Part shown: in pieces, positions 44,756 through 53,805 of the stretch
Numbering within the stretch: position 1 is the stretch's first letter
How the letters are laid out: each line of letters starts with the position of its first letter
Origin: Flavobacterium sp. IB48
GTDB lineage: Bacteria; Bacteroidota; Bacteroidia; Flavobacteriales; Flavobacteriaceae
Direction: 5' to 3'
DNA: 64,000 nucleotides
NCBI RefSeq assembly: GCF_016405855.1
Contig: NZ_JAEFCA010000001.1
Coordinates: 395,316-459,315, forward strand
Notes under the pieces: model-generated
What the model saw: only the letters and a program-made list of their open reading frames with translations
Told to the model about the DNA's origin: nothing
The model's database searches: none
Translations under genes and position numbers: made by a program

Positions 44756-45658
44756 TTACAATAATTTAGATAATGTTTTTAAACTCAATAATATAATCAG
44801 AATTCCAACTGCAACCATCATTGGTTTTCTTTTGATTTTATTTACCAAATAAGCTGCTATTGGTGCTGAAATAACTCCTCCTAAAATCAATCCGATAATG
44901 ATCTGCCAGCCGTGAATTCCTCCAAAAAGCATGAAAGTAATTCCGCTAGCAAACGAAATTGCAAACTCAGCTGCATTTACTGACCCGATAGTATATTTCG
45001 GGTTTCTTCCTCTTCCTAATAATGTTGAAGTTACAATTGGCCCCCAGCCTCCTCCTCCAACAGAATCCATAAAACCTCCAAACACTGCTAAAACTCCCAG
45101 TTTCTTAGTTTTCTTTTTTACAACACTTTTTCTAAGAGCCTTTCTGATAATTACAACTGCCAGAATAATCATGTAAACCGCAATAAATGGCTTAATAATA
45201 TCTCCGTCAATAACATCTGATAATAAATAAGCCCCTGTGATCGATCCTAAAACTCCTGGAATCAATAGATGCTTTACCAGTTTTTTATTGATGTTTCCAA
45301 AGCGGTGGTGCGAAAGCGCCGATGCTCCAGTTGTAAACATCTCTGAAACGTGAACTGCCGTACTGCTCAAAACTGGCGAAACTCCATAAGCCAATAAAAA
45401 TGACGTAGAAGTTGCTCCATATCCCATTCCTAAAGCGCCATCTACTAATTGTGCAAAAACACCAATTAAGAAAAACACTAAAAGATTTTCATCAAATCCC
45501 TGAACGAAACCATCCCATGAAAATTCAGCGTGATGATTATAAATTAATGTAACTGCTAAACCTAACAACAAAATAACAGGTATTACGACCCACAATTTTT
45601 CCTTTAATAAAGAATCAGACTTTACTATAGTGTTTTCTAACTTAAGTTCATTTTCCAT
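44756..45658 (-). CDS. TauE/SafE-family sulfite exporter-like membrane protein (copy 1)
   Basis: 300 residues with about eight membrane segments. The two family repeats are visible as FAQLVDGALGMGYGATSTSFLL and GFMDSVGGGGWGPIVTSTLLGRG. Members move sulfite or organosulfonates, or have unknown anion substrates. It heads the cysH-cysD-cysN operon, 27 bases ahead of cysH, so sulfate import or sulfite handling is plausible. Its promoter region carries the 15-bp box at 45699-45713. Confidence 0.85.
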   Translation of the reverse strand: MENELKLENTIVKSDSLLKEKLWVVIPVILLLGLAVTLIYNHHAEFSWDGFVQGFDENLLVFFLIGVFAQLVDGALGMGYGATSTSFLLAYGVSPVLSSTAVHVSEMFTTGASALSHHRFGNINKKLVKHLLIPGVLGSITGAYLLSDVIDGDIIKPFIAVYMIILAVVIIRKALRKSVVKKKTKKLGVLAVFGGFMDSVGGGGWGPIVTSTLLGRGRNPKYTIGSVNAAEFAISFASGITFMLFGGIHGWQIIIGLILGGVISAPIAAYLVNKIKRKPMMVAVGILIILLSLKTLSKLL

Positions 45659-45698
45659 ATTTCTAAGAATGTTTTTTTATTCTCAAAAATCCATTACC

Positions 45699-45713
45699 CT
45701 ATCGGCTTAGTAG
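45699..45713. promoter_or_regulatory. 15-bp box CTATCGGCTTAGTAG near the cys operon start site
   Basis: The box (CTAT-N5-TAGTAG) lies immediately downstream of a minus-strand TACTTTTG promoter element at 45723-45730, i.e. near +1, where a bound protein would block initiation. Preceded by CCATTACCCTATC, shared exactly with the copy at 60967. Candidate Rrf2 operator. Confidence 0.5.
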
Positions 45714-45722
45714 ATTACTTTG

Positions 45723-45730
45723 CAAAAGTA
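45723..45730 (-). promoter_or_regulatory. -7 promoter element of the TauE-cysH-cysD-cysN operon
   Basis: TACTTTTG on the minus strand, exact TAnnTTTG match, about 65 bases ahead of the first ATG. Confidence 0.55.
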
Positions 45731-45911
45731 CTATATATTTCGAAATATCAAAACAATATATTTACTTTTTTACATCAGCTATCATCTTATAAACCAAGAT
45801 AAAAGACATTTAAAAAAGAATTAGTGATTATTTTAACAAATTAAATGTTGCGACTTATTATTTTAACAACACATTCAAATTTTGTGATTCACAAAAATAC
45901 ACATTTAATCT

Positions 45912-45926
45912 CTACAAAATCTATAG
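45912..45926. promoter_or_regulatory. 15-bp box CTATAGATTTTGTAG upstream of second TauE gene
   Basis: Read on the minus strand. It lies about 20 bases upstream of a TACTTTAG -7-like element (45947-45954) that serves the plus-strand gene. Same family as the box at 45699-45713. Confidence 0.45.
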
Positions 45927-45970
45927 GATAATTATAAAATTGTTTTTACTTTAGCGGCAAATATTTTTTC

Positions 45971-46753
45971 ATGGATTTTCAGATTGGTCTCGTAATAGCA
46001 GGTTTAGTAGTTGGTTTTATTGTTGGGTTAACAGGTGTTGGAGGAGGTTCTCTTATGACTCCTATTTTATTGTATTTTGGAATTCCGCCAACAAAAGCAG
46101 TTGGAACAGACTTGCTTTATGCTGCTTTCACAAAAGCCGGAGGAATATTTGTACACAACAAAAAAGGAAACATCAACTGGAAAATTACAGGCTGGCTGAC
46201 TTTAGGAAGTGTCCCTGCAGCTTTAATTACATTATGGGTTTTAAACAGCATTAAAACGGATATCGAAACTATCAATAACGTTATTAAACACAGTTTAGGC
46301 TGGGCTTTATTGTTTACTTCGGTAGCTATTATATTCAAAAAGAAGCTTTTAGTCTTCTCTCAAAGACATGCTGGAGATAAATTTCACAACGAAAGCACAA
46401 CTCAAAATATGCTTACTATAGGAATTGGAGTTTTATTAGGAGCAACCGTAACTTTAACTTCTATCGGCGCTGGGGCATTAGGAACAGTGACTTTATTTTT
46501 CCTTTATCCATTATTGCCAACGCCACGTTTAGTCGGAACTGAAATTGCACACGCTGTTCCCTTAACTTTAGTTGCTGGTCTTGGGCACGCTTCTATGGGA
46601 AATTTAGATTTAGGCTTACTTGGTCAATTATTAATGGGATCACTTCCTGGAATATACATGGGAAGTATGCTAAGCGGAAAAGTTCCAGATCAATTTCTTA
46701 GAAATGCAATTGCTGTAATGCTTTTTATGGCTGGATATAAATTGATATTTTAA
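45971..46753 (+). CDS. TauE/SafE-family sulfite exporter-like membrane protein (copy 2)
   Basis: 260 residues, about eight membrane segments. Repeat motifs are GLTGVGGGSLMTPILLYFGI and GATVTLTSIGAGALGTVTLF. It is divergent from copy 1 and only distantly similar, so the two are not a recent duplication. Position between the cys operon and the Rrf2 regulator gene, and a matching upstream box, tie it to sulfur metabolism. One of the pair may export sulfite and the other import sulfate; the sequence does not decide. Confidence 0.85.
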   Translation: MDFQIGLVIAGLVVGFIVGLTGVGGGSLMTPILLYFGIPPTKAVGTDLLYAAFTKAGGIFVHNKKGNINWKITGWLTLGSVPAALITLWVLNSIKTDIETINNVIKHSLGWALLFTSVAIIFKKKLLVFSQRHAGDKFHNESTTQNMLTIGIGVLLGATVTLTSIGAGALGTVTLFFLYPLLPTPRLVGTEIAHAVPLTLVAGLGHASMGNLDLGLLGQLLMGSLPGIYMGSMLSGKVPDQFLRNAIAVMLFMAGYKLIF

Positions 46754-46767
46754 TATAAACAGAAATA

Positions 46768-46800
46768 AAAAAGACCATTTCTAATTGAAATGGTCTTTTT
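46768..46800. terminator. Bidirectional terminator
   Basis: 13-bp stem AAAAAGACCATTT/AAATGGTCTTTTT between convergent TauE copy 2 and the Rrf2 gene. Confidence 0.9.
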
Positions 46801-46820
46801 TATTGGTTTAAAGCAAATTT

Positions 46821-47231
46821 CTAAAACGCAATATCTGCTAAAGAATTACTTTCTAATATTTTAAGCGTATTATCACGAACTTCTGTCATTAAACGTCTTG
46901 CGGCACAGGTAGTTTCATCATCGCAGTCATCACATCTTTCGTAGAAATTATGGCTCGCACAAGGCAGTAAAGCGATTGGCCCTTCTAGAATTCGATAGAC
47001 TTTTGCCATGCTAATATCTTTTGGGTCTTTGATTAAATAATAACCTCCACCTTTTCCTTTTTTAGCACCAAGAAAACCTGAATTTCTTAGCAACAACAAA
47101 ATACTTTCTAGAAATTTAATTGAAATATGTTCACTTTTCGCAATTTCAGCTATTTGTACTGGCTCATTGTTTTCGCGTCTGGCTAAATAAGTTAAAGCTT
47201 TAATTCCGTATTTTGTTTTCTTTGAAAGCAC
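46821..47231 (-). CDS. Rrf2-family transcriptional regulator
   Basis: 136 residues from a GTG start (LSKKTKYGIKALTYLA is the usual N-terminus). The winged helix has the recognition region HISIKFLESILLLLRNSGFL and the wing GAKKGKGGGYYLIKDP. Cysteines at CASHNFYERCDDCDDETTC could bind an Fe-S cluster as in IscR/NsrR-like members. Rrf2 regulators such as CymR and IscR control cysteine and Fe-S genes. Its location beside the sulfate assimilation genes suggests it senses cysteine or sulfide here. A candidate operator lies ahead of its own gene, which would allow autoregulation. Confidence 0.87.
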   Translation of the reverse strand: MLSKKTKYGIKALTYLARRENNEPVQIAEIAKSEHISIKFLESILLLLRNSGFLGAKKGKGGGYYLIKDPKDISMAKVYRILEGPIALLPCASHNFYERCDDCDDETTCAARRLMTEVRDNTLKILESNSLADIAF

Positions 47232-47341
47232 TAATGTAAAATTTTGATTGCAGAATTTAATTTCAAATCATACTCTTGCAAATTATTGAATAACAAAAGT
47301 ATGCTTTTTGTTTGAACTATCACAAAGAATAAAGTTAAATT

Positions 47342-47356
47342 CTACTAAATCTATCA
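47342..47356. promoter_or_regulatory. 15-bp box TGATAGATTTAGTAG upstream of the Rrf2 gene
   Basis: Read on the minus strand, 111 bases ahead of the GTG start. It differs from the copy at 45699 mainly in the first bases and keeps TAGTAG. Confidence 0.4.
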
Positions 47357-47453
47357 GATTACTTCTTTTTTTTAATATCCATAAAAATCCAATAGAGTCA
47401 CGTTCTAATAATTTAATTTTATCAAGTTACAACAAAAAAATATGAGAATGAAT

Positions 47454-47966
47454 TTATACAAAATTATTACAAATCGGAGAGGCATTACTTTTCTCTTCAT
47501 ATAAATTATGATTTTGGTTTTCAAAAATTTGACTTTCCATTTTTAGTCTCATAAACCATTCCTGATCAGGCTTATTCATGTCTTTATCACCATAATAAAG
47601 TTTGACTTTACAACTAGGAATTCCAGTTTCAAAACGCAATCTTGTCGAAGAGACAGCAACTAATTGTGTCGCCTTTAATCCTTTTAGAGAAGCTTTCCAT
47701 GCAATTGTTCCCCCAATGCTAAAACCCAAAACAGCCACTTCTTCTTTTTCAAAATCTAATAAACAATTTACTGCTTTTTCAATTCCGCCATTCAAAAATT
47801 GATTATGGATTTCCTTTTCCTCACTTGAAGAATCAATCTGAGCTAATTTTAAAACATCATAATACTGAACATCAAATTTAAGCTCTAAAATTTCGATATA
47901 ATTCTGAATCCATTCAGGATTGTCTCCAAACAAATCTGACAGCAAAAGCAATCTTGGTTTTTTCAT
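47454..47966 (-). CDS. Small alpha/beta-hydrolase-like protein
   Basis: 170 residues from the ATG at 47966; a TTG three codons earlier is less likely. KKPRLLLLSDLFG is a first beta strand and VAVLGFSIGGTIAWKASL contains a GxSxGG nucleophile elbow as in dienelactone hydrolase-like proteins. The usual catalytic Asp may be in YGDKDMNKP and the His in NQNHNLYEE. The protein is short for the fold. No operon partner is evident; specific function unknown. Confidence 0.65.
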   Translation of the reverse strand: MKKPRLLLLSDLFGDNPEWIQNYIEILELKFDVQYYDVLKLAQIDSSSEEKEIHNQFLNGGIEKAVNCLLDFEKEEVAVLGFSIGGTIAWKASLKGLKATQLVAVSSTRLRFETGIPSCKVKLYYGDKDMNKPDQEWFMRLKMESQIFENQNHNLYEEKSNASPICNNFV

Positions 47967-48013
47967 ATATTGCAAAACTAAATTAAGAAAAGTGGTTCAT
48001 TCAATAACAAAGA

Positions 48014-48042
48014 AAGGGCTATTTCAAAAAAAAATAGCCCTT
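48014..48042 (-). terminator. Terminator of metZ
   Basis: 11-bp stem AAGGGCTATTT/AAATAGCCCTT just past the metZ stop at 48064, with a T-rich loop. Confidence 0.8.
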
Positions 48043-48063
48043 CAAAAGTATTATATTTTATGT

Positions 48064-49236
48064 TTAAGCCAACGCTTGTTTTAAATCTGCAATCACATCT
48101 TCAACAGTTTCTAAACCAACAGAAACACGAACAAGACCTTGTGTGATTCCAACTGCTAATTGATCTTCTTCAGATAATTTGCTGTGTGTTGTAGAAGCTG
48201 GATGCGTTACAATTGTTCTTGTATCTCCAATATTTGCAGATAATGAGCAAAGTTGAATTGAATTCAAGAATTTTCTTCCTGCTTCGATTCCGCCTTTAAT
48301 TTCAAATGCAATAATGTTTCCACCAGCTTTCATTTGCTTTTTAGCAATTTCATACTGTGGATGCGATTTCAAGAACGGGTATTTTACGCTGTTTACATTT
48401 GGATGGCTTTCTAAAAATTCAGCCACTTTTAATGCATTTTCGCAATGTCTGTCTACACGAACCGCTAAAGTTTCTAAACTTTTTGACAGAACCCAAGCAT
48501 TAAATGGTGATAAAGCTGGCCCTGTATTTCTAGAAAACAAATAAATCTGTCTGATTAATTCTGCGTCTCCAACTGTTACTCCTCCTAAAACACGACCTTG
48601 TCCGTCAATTAATTTAGTTGCTGAGTGAATTACTAAATGTGCTCCAAATTTAATTGGCTGTTGCAAATAAGGTGTTGCGAAACAGTTGTCGATAATTAAA
48701 ATCAAGTTGTGTTTTTTAGCAATATTTCCTAACAATTCTAAATCAATTACATCAACTCCAGGGTTTGTTGGAGATTCGGCGTATAATATTTTGGTATTTG
48801 GCTTAATGAAGCTTTCGATTGTTTCCGGCTTATTAATTTCGAAATAAGAAGTTTCGATATTCCATTTTGGAAAATAAGTCATAAACAACGCGTGAGTCGA
48901 ACCGAAAACACTGCTTGCAGAAACAATATGATCTCCAGAATTTAATAATGCTGCAAAAGTAGAATATACTGCTGCCATTCCTGTTGCGAAAGCATAACCT
49001 GAATCGGCACCTTCCATTTTGCAGATCTTGTCTACAAATTCTGATGTGTTTGGATTGCTGAAACGGCTATAAATATTTCTTTCTTTTTCTTCTGTGAAAG
49101 AAGCTCTCATATCTTCAGCATCTTCAAAAACGAAGCTTGATGAAAGGTACAAAGGCACCGAATGTTCTAAATATTGAGATCTTTCTAATTGTGTTCTGAT
49201 GGCTTGTGTTTCAAAACCAAATTCTTCTGTATTCAT
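48064..49236 (-). CDS. metZ: O-succinyl/O-acetylhomoserine sulfhydrylase or cystathionine gamma-synthase (MetZ-like)
   Basis: 390 residues of the Cys/Met metabolism PLP family. YSRFSNPNTSEFVDKI, AFATGMAAVYSTFAAL, YAESPTNPGVDVIDL, IDNCFATPYLQQP and the PLP lysine motif HSATKLIDGQGRVLGG are present, and the C-terminus has LCSLSANIGDTRTIVTHPASTTH. The sequence resembles MetZ of Bacteroidota most. It forms homocysteine directly from an acyl-homoserine and sulfide. A second sulfhydrylase, metY, lies at 55961-57265. It follows osmC and thrA in the same direction. Confidence 0.88.
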   Translation of the reverse strand: MNTEEFGFETQAIRTQLERSQYLEHSVPLYLSSSFVFEDAEDMRASFTEEKERNIYSRFSNPNTSEFVDKICKMEGADSGYAFATGMAAVYSTFAALLNSGDHIVSASSVFGSTHALFMTYFPKWNIETSYFEINKPETIESFIKPNTKILYAESPTNPGVDVIDLELLGNIAKKHNLILIIDNCFATPYLQQPIKFGAHLVIHSATKLIDGQGRVLGGVTVGDAELIRQIYLFSRNTGPALSPFNAWVLSKSLETLAVRVDRHCENALKVAEFLESHPNVNSVKYPFLKSHPQYEIAKKQMKAGGNIIAFEIKGGIEAGRKFLNSIQLCSLSANIGDTRTIVTHPASTTHSKLSEEDQLAVGITQGLVRVSVGLETVEDVIADLKQALA

Positions 49237-49403
49237 TGTGTGTTGTTTTTTTGTTTTTTTGTTTGCTTCGCCAGTTCGGCTTCCAGCCTCGTGTCAAGTC
49301 TCAGGTTTCAAGTTTTAAAAACTGAAATCTAAACCAAAAACAAGTCAATTATTTATGCGCAATCTGAGCATTTTCTAATTATCTAATTGACTAATTATCT
49401 AAT

Positions 49404-49829
49404 TTATAAAGCTTCGTTGTTCAAGACAACTTTGTATTTAATTGTCGCTGTTGGTTCAATCGTTTTAGCAACCGAACAGTATTTCTCAAAAGAAAGCTGT
49501 GCTGCTTTTTTTGCTTTTTCTGGGTTAATTTCTCCTTCTAAATAAAAAACCACATCAATTTCTTTAAAAGGTTTTGCTTCTTCAATTTGCACACGCGTTC
49601 CTTCAACCTCAGCGTTGAAAGAAGTGATTTCCTGACGCTGTTTTTTTAAGATCGAAATCATATCAATAGCACTGCATCCCGCAACTCCCATTAATACTAA
49701 TTCCATTGGGCTTGCACCTAAATCGCTTCCGCCAAATTCGGCTCTGCTATCAACGTCAACTACGTGTCCGCGCTCATTTTTTACTTTAAAATGAAATGCG
49801 TCATTTACTCTGTTTAAAGTTACTTTCAT
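49404..49829 (-). CDS. OsmC-family protein
   Basis: 141 residues. The family has a two-cysteine peroxidase site; here a Cys is seen in MGVAGCSAIDMISILKK and a second in SFEKYCSVAKTIEPTATI. These match the YhfA/OsmC-like group. Members reduce organic hydroperoxides or act on thiol adducts. It lies between thrA and metZ, separated from thrA by a 30-bp inverted repeat. A link to thiol metabolism is suggested only by neighbourhood. Confidence 0.83.
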   Translation of the reverse strand: MKVTLNRVNDAFHFKVKNERGHVVDVDSRAEFGGSDLGASPMELVLMGVAGCSAIDMISILKKQRQEITSFNAEVEGTRVQIEEAKPFKEIDVVFYLEGEINPEKAKKAAQLSFEKYCSVAKTIEPTATIKYKVVLNNEAL

Positions 49830-49871
49830 TGTGCTGTTATTTTTTTTATTTTTTTTTTAATTCCATTCAAT

Positions 49872-49975
49872 TTTGTCATTTCGACGAAGGAGAAATCTTC
49901 GTTGCCAAATCGACAAAGACTATACATTCTTTGCGGAGTTTCTTGCGAAGATTTCTCCTTCGTCGAAATGACAAA
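49872..49975. repeat. Long perfect inverted repeat (30-bp arms)
   Basis: Arms at 49872-49901 and 49946-49975 are perfect reverse complements (core TCATTTCGACGAAGGAGAAA), separated by 44 bases. It looks like a non-autonomous, REPIN- or MITE-like intergenic element. No open frame, no target-site duplication that I can see. Confidence 0.85.
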
Positions 49976-50030
49976 CTGAACTCAAACTAGATACAAATCT
50001 TACAATCTAAAATCTGCAATCTAAAATTAA

Positions 50031-52445
50031 TTACCCTTTATCAGACAATCTCAAAATATCTCCGAAAACCCCTCTTGCCGTTACCGCAGAACCTGCACCA
50101 GCTCCTTGAATAACGATTGGACGATCTCCGTAAGATTCTGTATAAATTTCGAAGAAAGAATCAGAACCTTTTAATCCGCCTAATGCAGTATCTTTTGGTA
50201 CTGAAACTAATTTTACTTCTAAATTTCCTTTGTCATTCTGCAAATCTCCAGACAATTCACCAATATATCTCAATACGTGATTTGGCTGTTGTTCTGCTTT
50301 TATTTTAGCATAAATTGGGTCAAATTCTTTTAATTTCGTCAAGAAATCGGCAGCGCTTCCCTCACGTAAGTGCTCTGGAATTAAGTTTTGAATTGAAATT
50401 TCTTCAAACTCGTTTTGCAAGTCTAATTCTCTAGCTAAAATTAATAATTTTCTTCCCACGTCATTTCCGCACAAATCCTCACGCGGATCTGGTTCTGTAT
50501 ATCCGTTATCAATTGCTTCTTGCAAGATTTCGCTGAAAGGCGCATCTTTTGCTGAGAAATTATTGAATAAATAACTTAATGTTCCAGAGAAAACCCCCTT
50601 AATTTTCGTGATATTTTCTCCTGAAAGGTGCAATAATTTAATTGTATCAATTAACGGTAATCCCGCACCAACGTTCGTTTCATACAAATAATTCTTTTGG
50701 TTTTCTGCCAAAGCTTTTCGCAATTCCTTGTAGAAACCATAACTCAAAGTATTAGCCACTTTATTTGAAGAAATCAAATCGAAACTACTTTCTACTAGCG
50801 GTATATAATTTTCAACGAAACTTGCACTTGCGGTGTTATCAATCGCAATTAAGTTTTCTAAGTGATGTTCATTCGCGTAAGCAATAATATCTTTGATTGT
50901 ATAAGCCTCACCTTTAGTTGCAATTTCATTCTTCCAATTACTGTTAACACCGTATTTGTTTAAAAGCAATTTTTTAGAATTCGCTATAGCGAAAACATTC
51001 AGCTTAATGTCTTTACGTTTTTCGATTGCTGCAGCCGATTCTAAAATCTGATTGATTAAAGTTCCACCAACTAATCCGTGACCAAAAATCGCAATATTGA
51101 TTTTCTTCGAAACTCCAAAAATCTCTCCGTGAATTACGTTAAGCGCTTTATTTAATTCCTCTTTTTTAACAACCAAACTCACGTTTTTACCCGTTACCGT
51201 GTTGTTGAACAAAATCGGAACAATTTTGTTTTTGATTAAAGCGGTGTATGGTTTGTGGAAAGTACTCAAATCTTGTCCGATAATTGAAATTACCGATACA
51301 TTATCTGTTACCGTAATCTGATTTACATCTTTAGAATAAAAGTCATTTTCAAACTCTTTTTCTAATTCAACCATTGCAAGAGTAGCTTTTTCTGTTGCTA
51401 CCACAAGTCCGATTCCTCTTTCTGAAGAACCTTGCGAAATGATACTCACACTGATATTGTGATCACCCATTACTTTAAAAATTCTGGCATCTACTCCTGC
51501 TTTTCCAAGTAATCCGCGTCCTTCAAGATTTACAAGAGAGACATTTTCTAAAACAGAAAGTGTTTTAATTCCTTCTTTAGAAGAATCCGATGTAATTAAA
51601 GTTCCGCGATTTTCGTGGTTGAAAGTATTTAAAATTCGTAACGGAATGTTTTTTTCTAATAAAGGAATAATCGTCTTAGCATGAAGAATCGTTGCTCCAA
51701 AATTAGCTAATTCGTTTGCTTCATTAAATGATAAATATTCAATTTTCTTAGCATCGGCAACTAAATCTGGATTTGCCGTATAGATTCCATCTACGTGCGT
51801 GAAGTTCTGTAATTCTTCTGCATTTAAATAATTTGCAATTAACGAAGCGGTATAGTTACTGCCATTTCTACCTAAAGTAGTTGTGTCGTTGTTGTTGTTT
51901 GAGCCAATGAAGCCTGTAACTATATTAACCGTTTCGCCGTTATGTTCTTTAAAATAATTTACTACGTTTTTCTTTGAAAGCTGCTCCAAAGGCTGTGCAT
52001 CACCAAATTTAGAATCGGTTTTCAACAAATCTCTTGTATCTACAAAATTGGCAGGAATTCCTTTTTCCTGTAAAATTGCTGTCAATAATTTAGCTGAAAG
52101 CAATTCTCCTTTTGACAAAATCTGATCTTTGATTTTTTTGCTGTAATCTCCAATTAAGCTTACACCTTCAAAAAGCTTGTCTAAAACGCTAAATTCTTCA
52201 GACAAATCAACTTGTGGGTAATCTGATATTTGATATTTTTTAAAATTCTCTAATAATTCTTTGTAACTGCCGTTTTTAGCAGCAATGCTTAAGATAAATT
52301 CTAATTCGTCAGTAGCATTTCCTCGTGCAGAAACTACAACGGCAATTTTTTCACCTTGATTTACTTTATCTGAAATGATTGAAACAACTTTGTTAAGTCC
52401 TTCTCCGTTTGCTAACGATTTACCTCCAAATTTTAATACTTTCAT
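50031..52445 (-). CDS. thrA: Bifunctional aspartate kinase / homoserine dehydrogenase
   Basis: 804 residues. The kinase begins KVLKFGGKSLANGEGL and has FIGSNNNNDTTTLGRNGSNYTA. Two ACT-type segments follow (VSIISQGSSERGIGLVV; VISIIGQDLSTF). The dehydrogenase half starts near residue 455 with INIAIFGHGLVGGTLINQIL. It has NKVANTLS, ETNVGAGLP and the catalytic loop GYTEPDPREDLCGNDVGRKL with the substrate Glu, Asp and Lys. It makes homoserine for methionine and threonine. One base separates it from metX, so the two are coupled and likely share the SAM riboswitch. Confidence 0.96.
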   Translation of the reverse strand: MKVLKFGGKSLANGEGLNKVVSIISDKVNQGEKIAVVVSARGNATDELEFILSIAAKNGSYKELLENFKKYQISDYPQVDLSEEFSVLDKLFEGVSLIGDYSKKIKDQILSKGELLSAKLLTAILQEKGIPANFVDTRDLLKTDSKFGDAQPLEQLSKKNVVNYFKEHNGETVNIVTGFIGSNNNNDTTTLGRNGSNYTASLIANYLNAEELQNFTHVDGIYTANPDLVADAKKIEYLSFNEANELANFGATILHAKTIIPLLEKNIPLRILNTFNHENRGTLITSDSSKEGIKTLSVLENVSLVNLEGRGLLGKAGVDARIFKVMGDHNISVSIISQGSSERGIGLVVATEKATLAMVELEKEFENDFYSKDVNQITVTDNVSVISIIGQDLSTFHKPYTALIKNKIVPILFNNTVTGKNVSLVVKKEELNKALNVIHGEIFGVSKKINIAIFGHGLVGGTLINQILESAAAIEKRKDIKLNVFAIANSKKLLLNKYGVNSNWKNEIATKGEAYTIKDIIAYANEHHLENLIAIDNTASASFVENYIPLVESSFDLISSNKVANTLSYGFYKELRKALAENQKNYLYETNVGAGLPLIDTIKLLHLSGENITKIKGVFSGTLSYLFNNFSAKDAPFSEILQEAIDNGYTEPDPREDLCGNDVGRKLLILARELDLQNEFEEISIQNLIPEHLREGSAADFLTKLKEFDPIYAKIKAEQQPNHVLRYIGELSGDLQNDKGNLEVKLVSVPKDTALGGLKGSDSFFEIYTESYGDRPIVIQGAGAGSAVTARGVFGDILRLSDKG

Positions 52446-52446
52446 T

Positions 52447-53436
52447 TTATTTCTTTATTGTTTCTGCCTTAAAAATGTCGGCAAGTAAATGATCTAATTG
52501 TTTGTACTCGATTAAAAAAGCGTCATGTCCGTGAACCGAATCAATTTCGCTATAGAAAACATTATCTTTAAACTTCTTCAATTCTTCGTAGGTTTCTACA
52601 TTTTCTTTTGCTGTAAAAAACAAATCTGAATTGATTCCGACAATGTGAATTGAAGCTTTTGTTTTAGACATTAAGTTTTCAAAACTTTCACTATTTCTAG
52701 TAATATCAATTGTTTTAAGCAACTGATTCATTAATTTATAAGAAGACAACTGAAATCTTTTCTGCAATTTTTTTCCGTGATGTGCCAACCAGCTTTCGAT
52801 ATTAAAAATCAAAAGATCTTGGTTTATGGTACGCTGAAATTTTTCCTTGAATGATTCTGGCGAGCGGTAGCACAGCATTGCGTGAATTCTTGCATCTTCG
52901 ATTGGTTTTGAAGAATTGTTTAGAATTTGCTCTTGTAAAAAGCAATTGGCGATAAGCCAATCAGTCGATTTCCAGTCACTCGCAATCGGAATAAGATTTT
53001 CTGTGATATTTGGCGCTAAAGCTAAAATTTCCCAAGCAATTCCGCCACCAACAGAACCTCCGATAACTGCAAAAAGTTTTTCGATATTTAACGTTTTTAC
53101 GCCCTCGATAAAGATTCTTGCAACGTCTCTAGCTGTAAAGTCTAAATAGTTGTCAATTAAAAAGGAATTGCTTCCGTTTCCTGGAATATCGAAAGCCAAA
53201 ATGGTATAAACAGCAGTATCAATGGTTTTGCCTTCACCAATCAAGTCATTCCACCAGCCGTTTTCGCCAGTAACTTGCGAATTTCCAGTTAAAGCATGGT
53301 TAACCAAAACAATAGGCGCGCTGTGCAAAGGTTGTCCTGCCAGCGTAAAACTTAATGGTATAGAATGATAAGTTGCACCACTTTCTGTGATGAAATCTTG
53401 AATTATAATGGGATTTGGTATATTTTCCAATTTCAA
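52447..53436 (-). CDS. metX: Homoserine O-acetyltransferase (MetX-type alpha/beta hydrolase)
   Basis: 329 residues from a TTG start; no ATG occurs between the upstream in-frame stop and this codon. IVLVNHALTGNSQV holds the oxyanion region, AVIGGSVGGGIAWEILAL the nucleophile elbow (GGSVGG), NSDLFFTAKE the Asp, and VHGHDAFLIEY the His. Family members acylate homoserine; acyl-donor specificity (acetyl or succinyl) is not certain from sequence. A SAM-I riboswitch 74 bases upstream controls it together with thrA. Confidence 0.92.
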   Translation of the reverse strand: MKLENIPNPIIIQDFITESGATYHSIPLSFTLAGQPLHSAPIVLVNHALTGNSQVTGENGWWNDLIGEGKTIDTAVYTILAFDIPGNGSNSFLIDNYLDFTARDVARIFIEGVKTLNIEKLFAVIGGSVGGGIAWEILALAPNITENLIPIASDWKSTDWLIANCFLQEQILNNSSKPIEDARIHAMLCYRSPESFKEKFQRTINQDLLIFNIESWLAHHGKKLQKRFQLSSYKLMNQLLKTIDITRNSESFENLMSKTKASIHIVGINSDLFFTAKENVETYEELKKFKDNVFYSEIDSVHGHDAFLIEYKQLDHLLADIFKAETIKK

Positions 53437-53509
53437 ATCTGTTGTATTATTGATTTGTATATGGAAATATTAGAAAGAAAAACTAGGTTTAACTAGAAAA
53501 AATCTTGTT

Positions 53510-53613
53510 GTTATCTTTCCACGTTTGGCGTGGTAGAATGTAGCACCTTCTTCGTTTTACCGAAGGGTTGCTAAGGCTTCATCGGGTCTAATCCCTCGTC
53601 CTTTCTTTATAAC
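53510..53613 (-). ncRNA. SAM-I (S-box) riboswitch upstream of metX-thrA
   Basis: The minus strand reads AGGACGAGGGATTAGACCCG, ATGAAGCCTTAGCAACCC, GAAGAAGGTGCTACATTC and a P4 hairpin CCACGCCAAACGTGG. P1 can form between GTTAT (53609-53613) and ATAAC (53510-53514). Order and spacing fit the S-box aptamer. No strong terminator is visible before metX, only a weak CTAG/CTAG hairpin with a T-run near 53480-53500, so the output may be translational. Confidence 0.94.
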
Positions 53614-53642
53614 ATTTCAATACGTGTTTGAACTTAACGGTG

Positions 53643-53650
53643 CAAATTAA
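53643..53650 (-). promoter_or_regulatory. Probable promoter of the metX riboswitch transcript
   Basis: TTAATTTG followed by CACCG (7 of 8 matches to TAnnTTTG), with TTTG near 53667-53670. Its downstream GCAC resembles the metK and metH promoters. Confidence 0.45.
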
Positions 53651-53805
53651 CTACTAATTTCTCAAACAAACAAATTTTATCTAAAAGTGTTTGTTAAATT
53701 TCTGAGACTTATTTTAGCAAAAACTATTATACGCAAAAATTTACCGAACAAAAATGCCCAGTAAAATTAAGCAGGTTTTACCCTAAATTTATGATGCTTT
53801 TCCGT

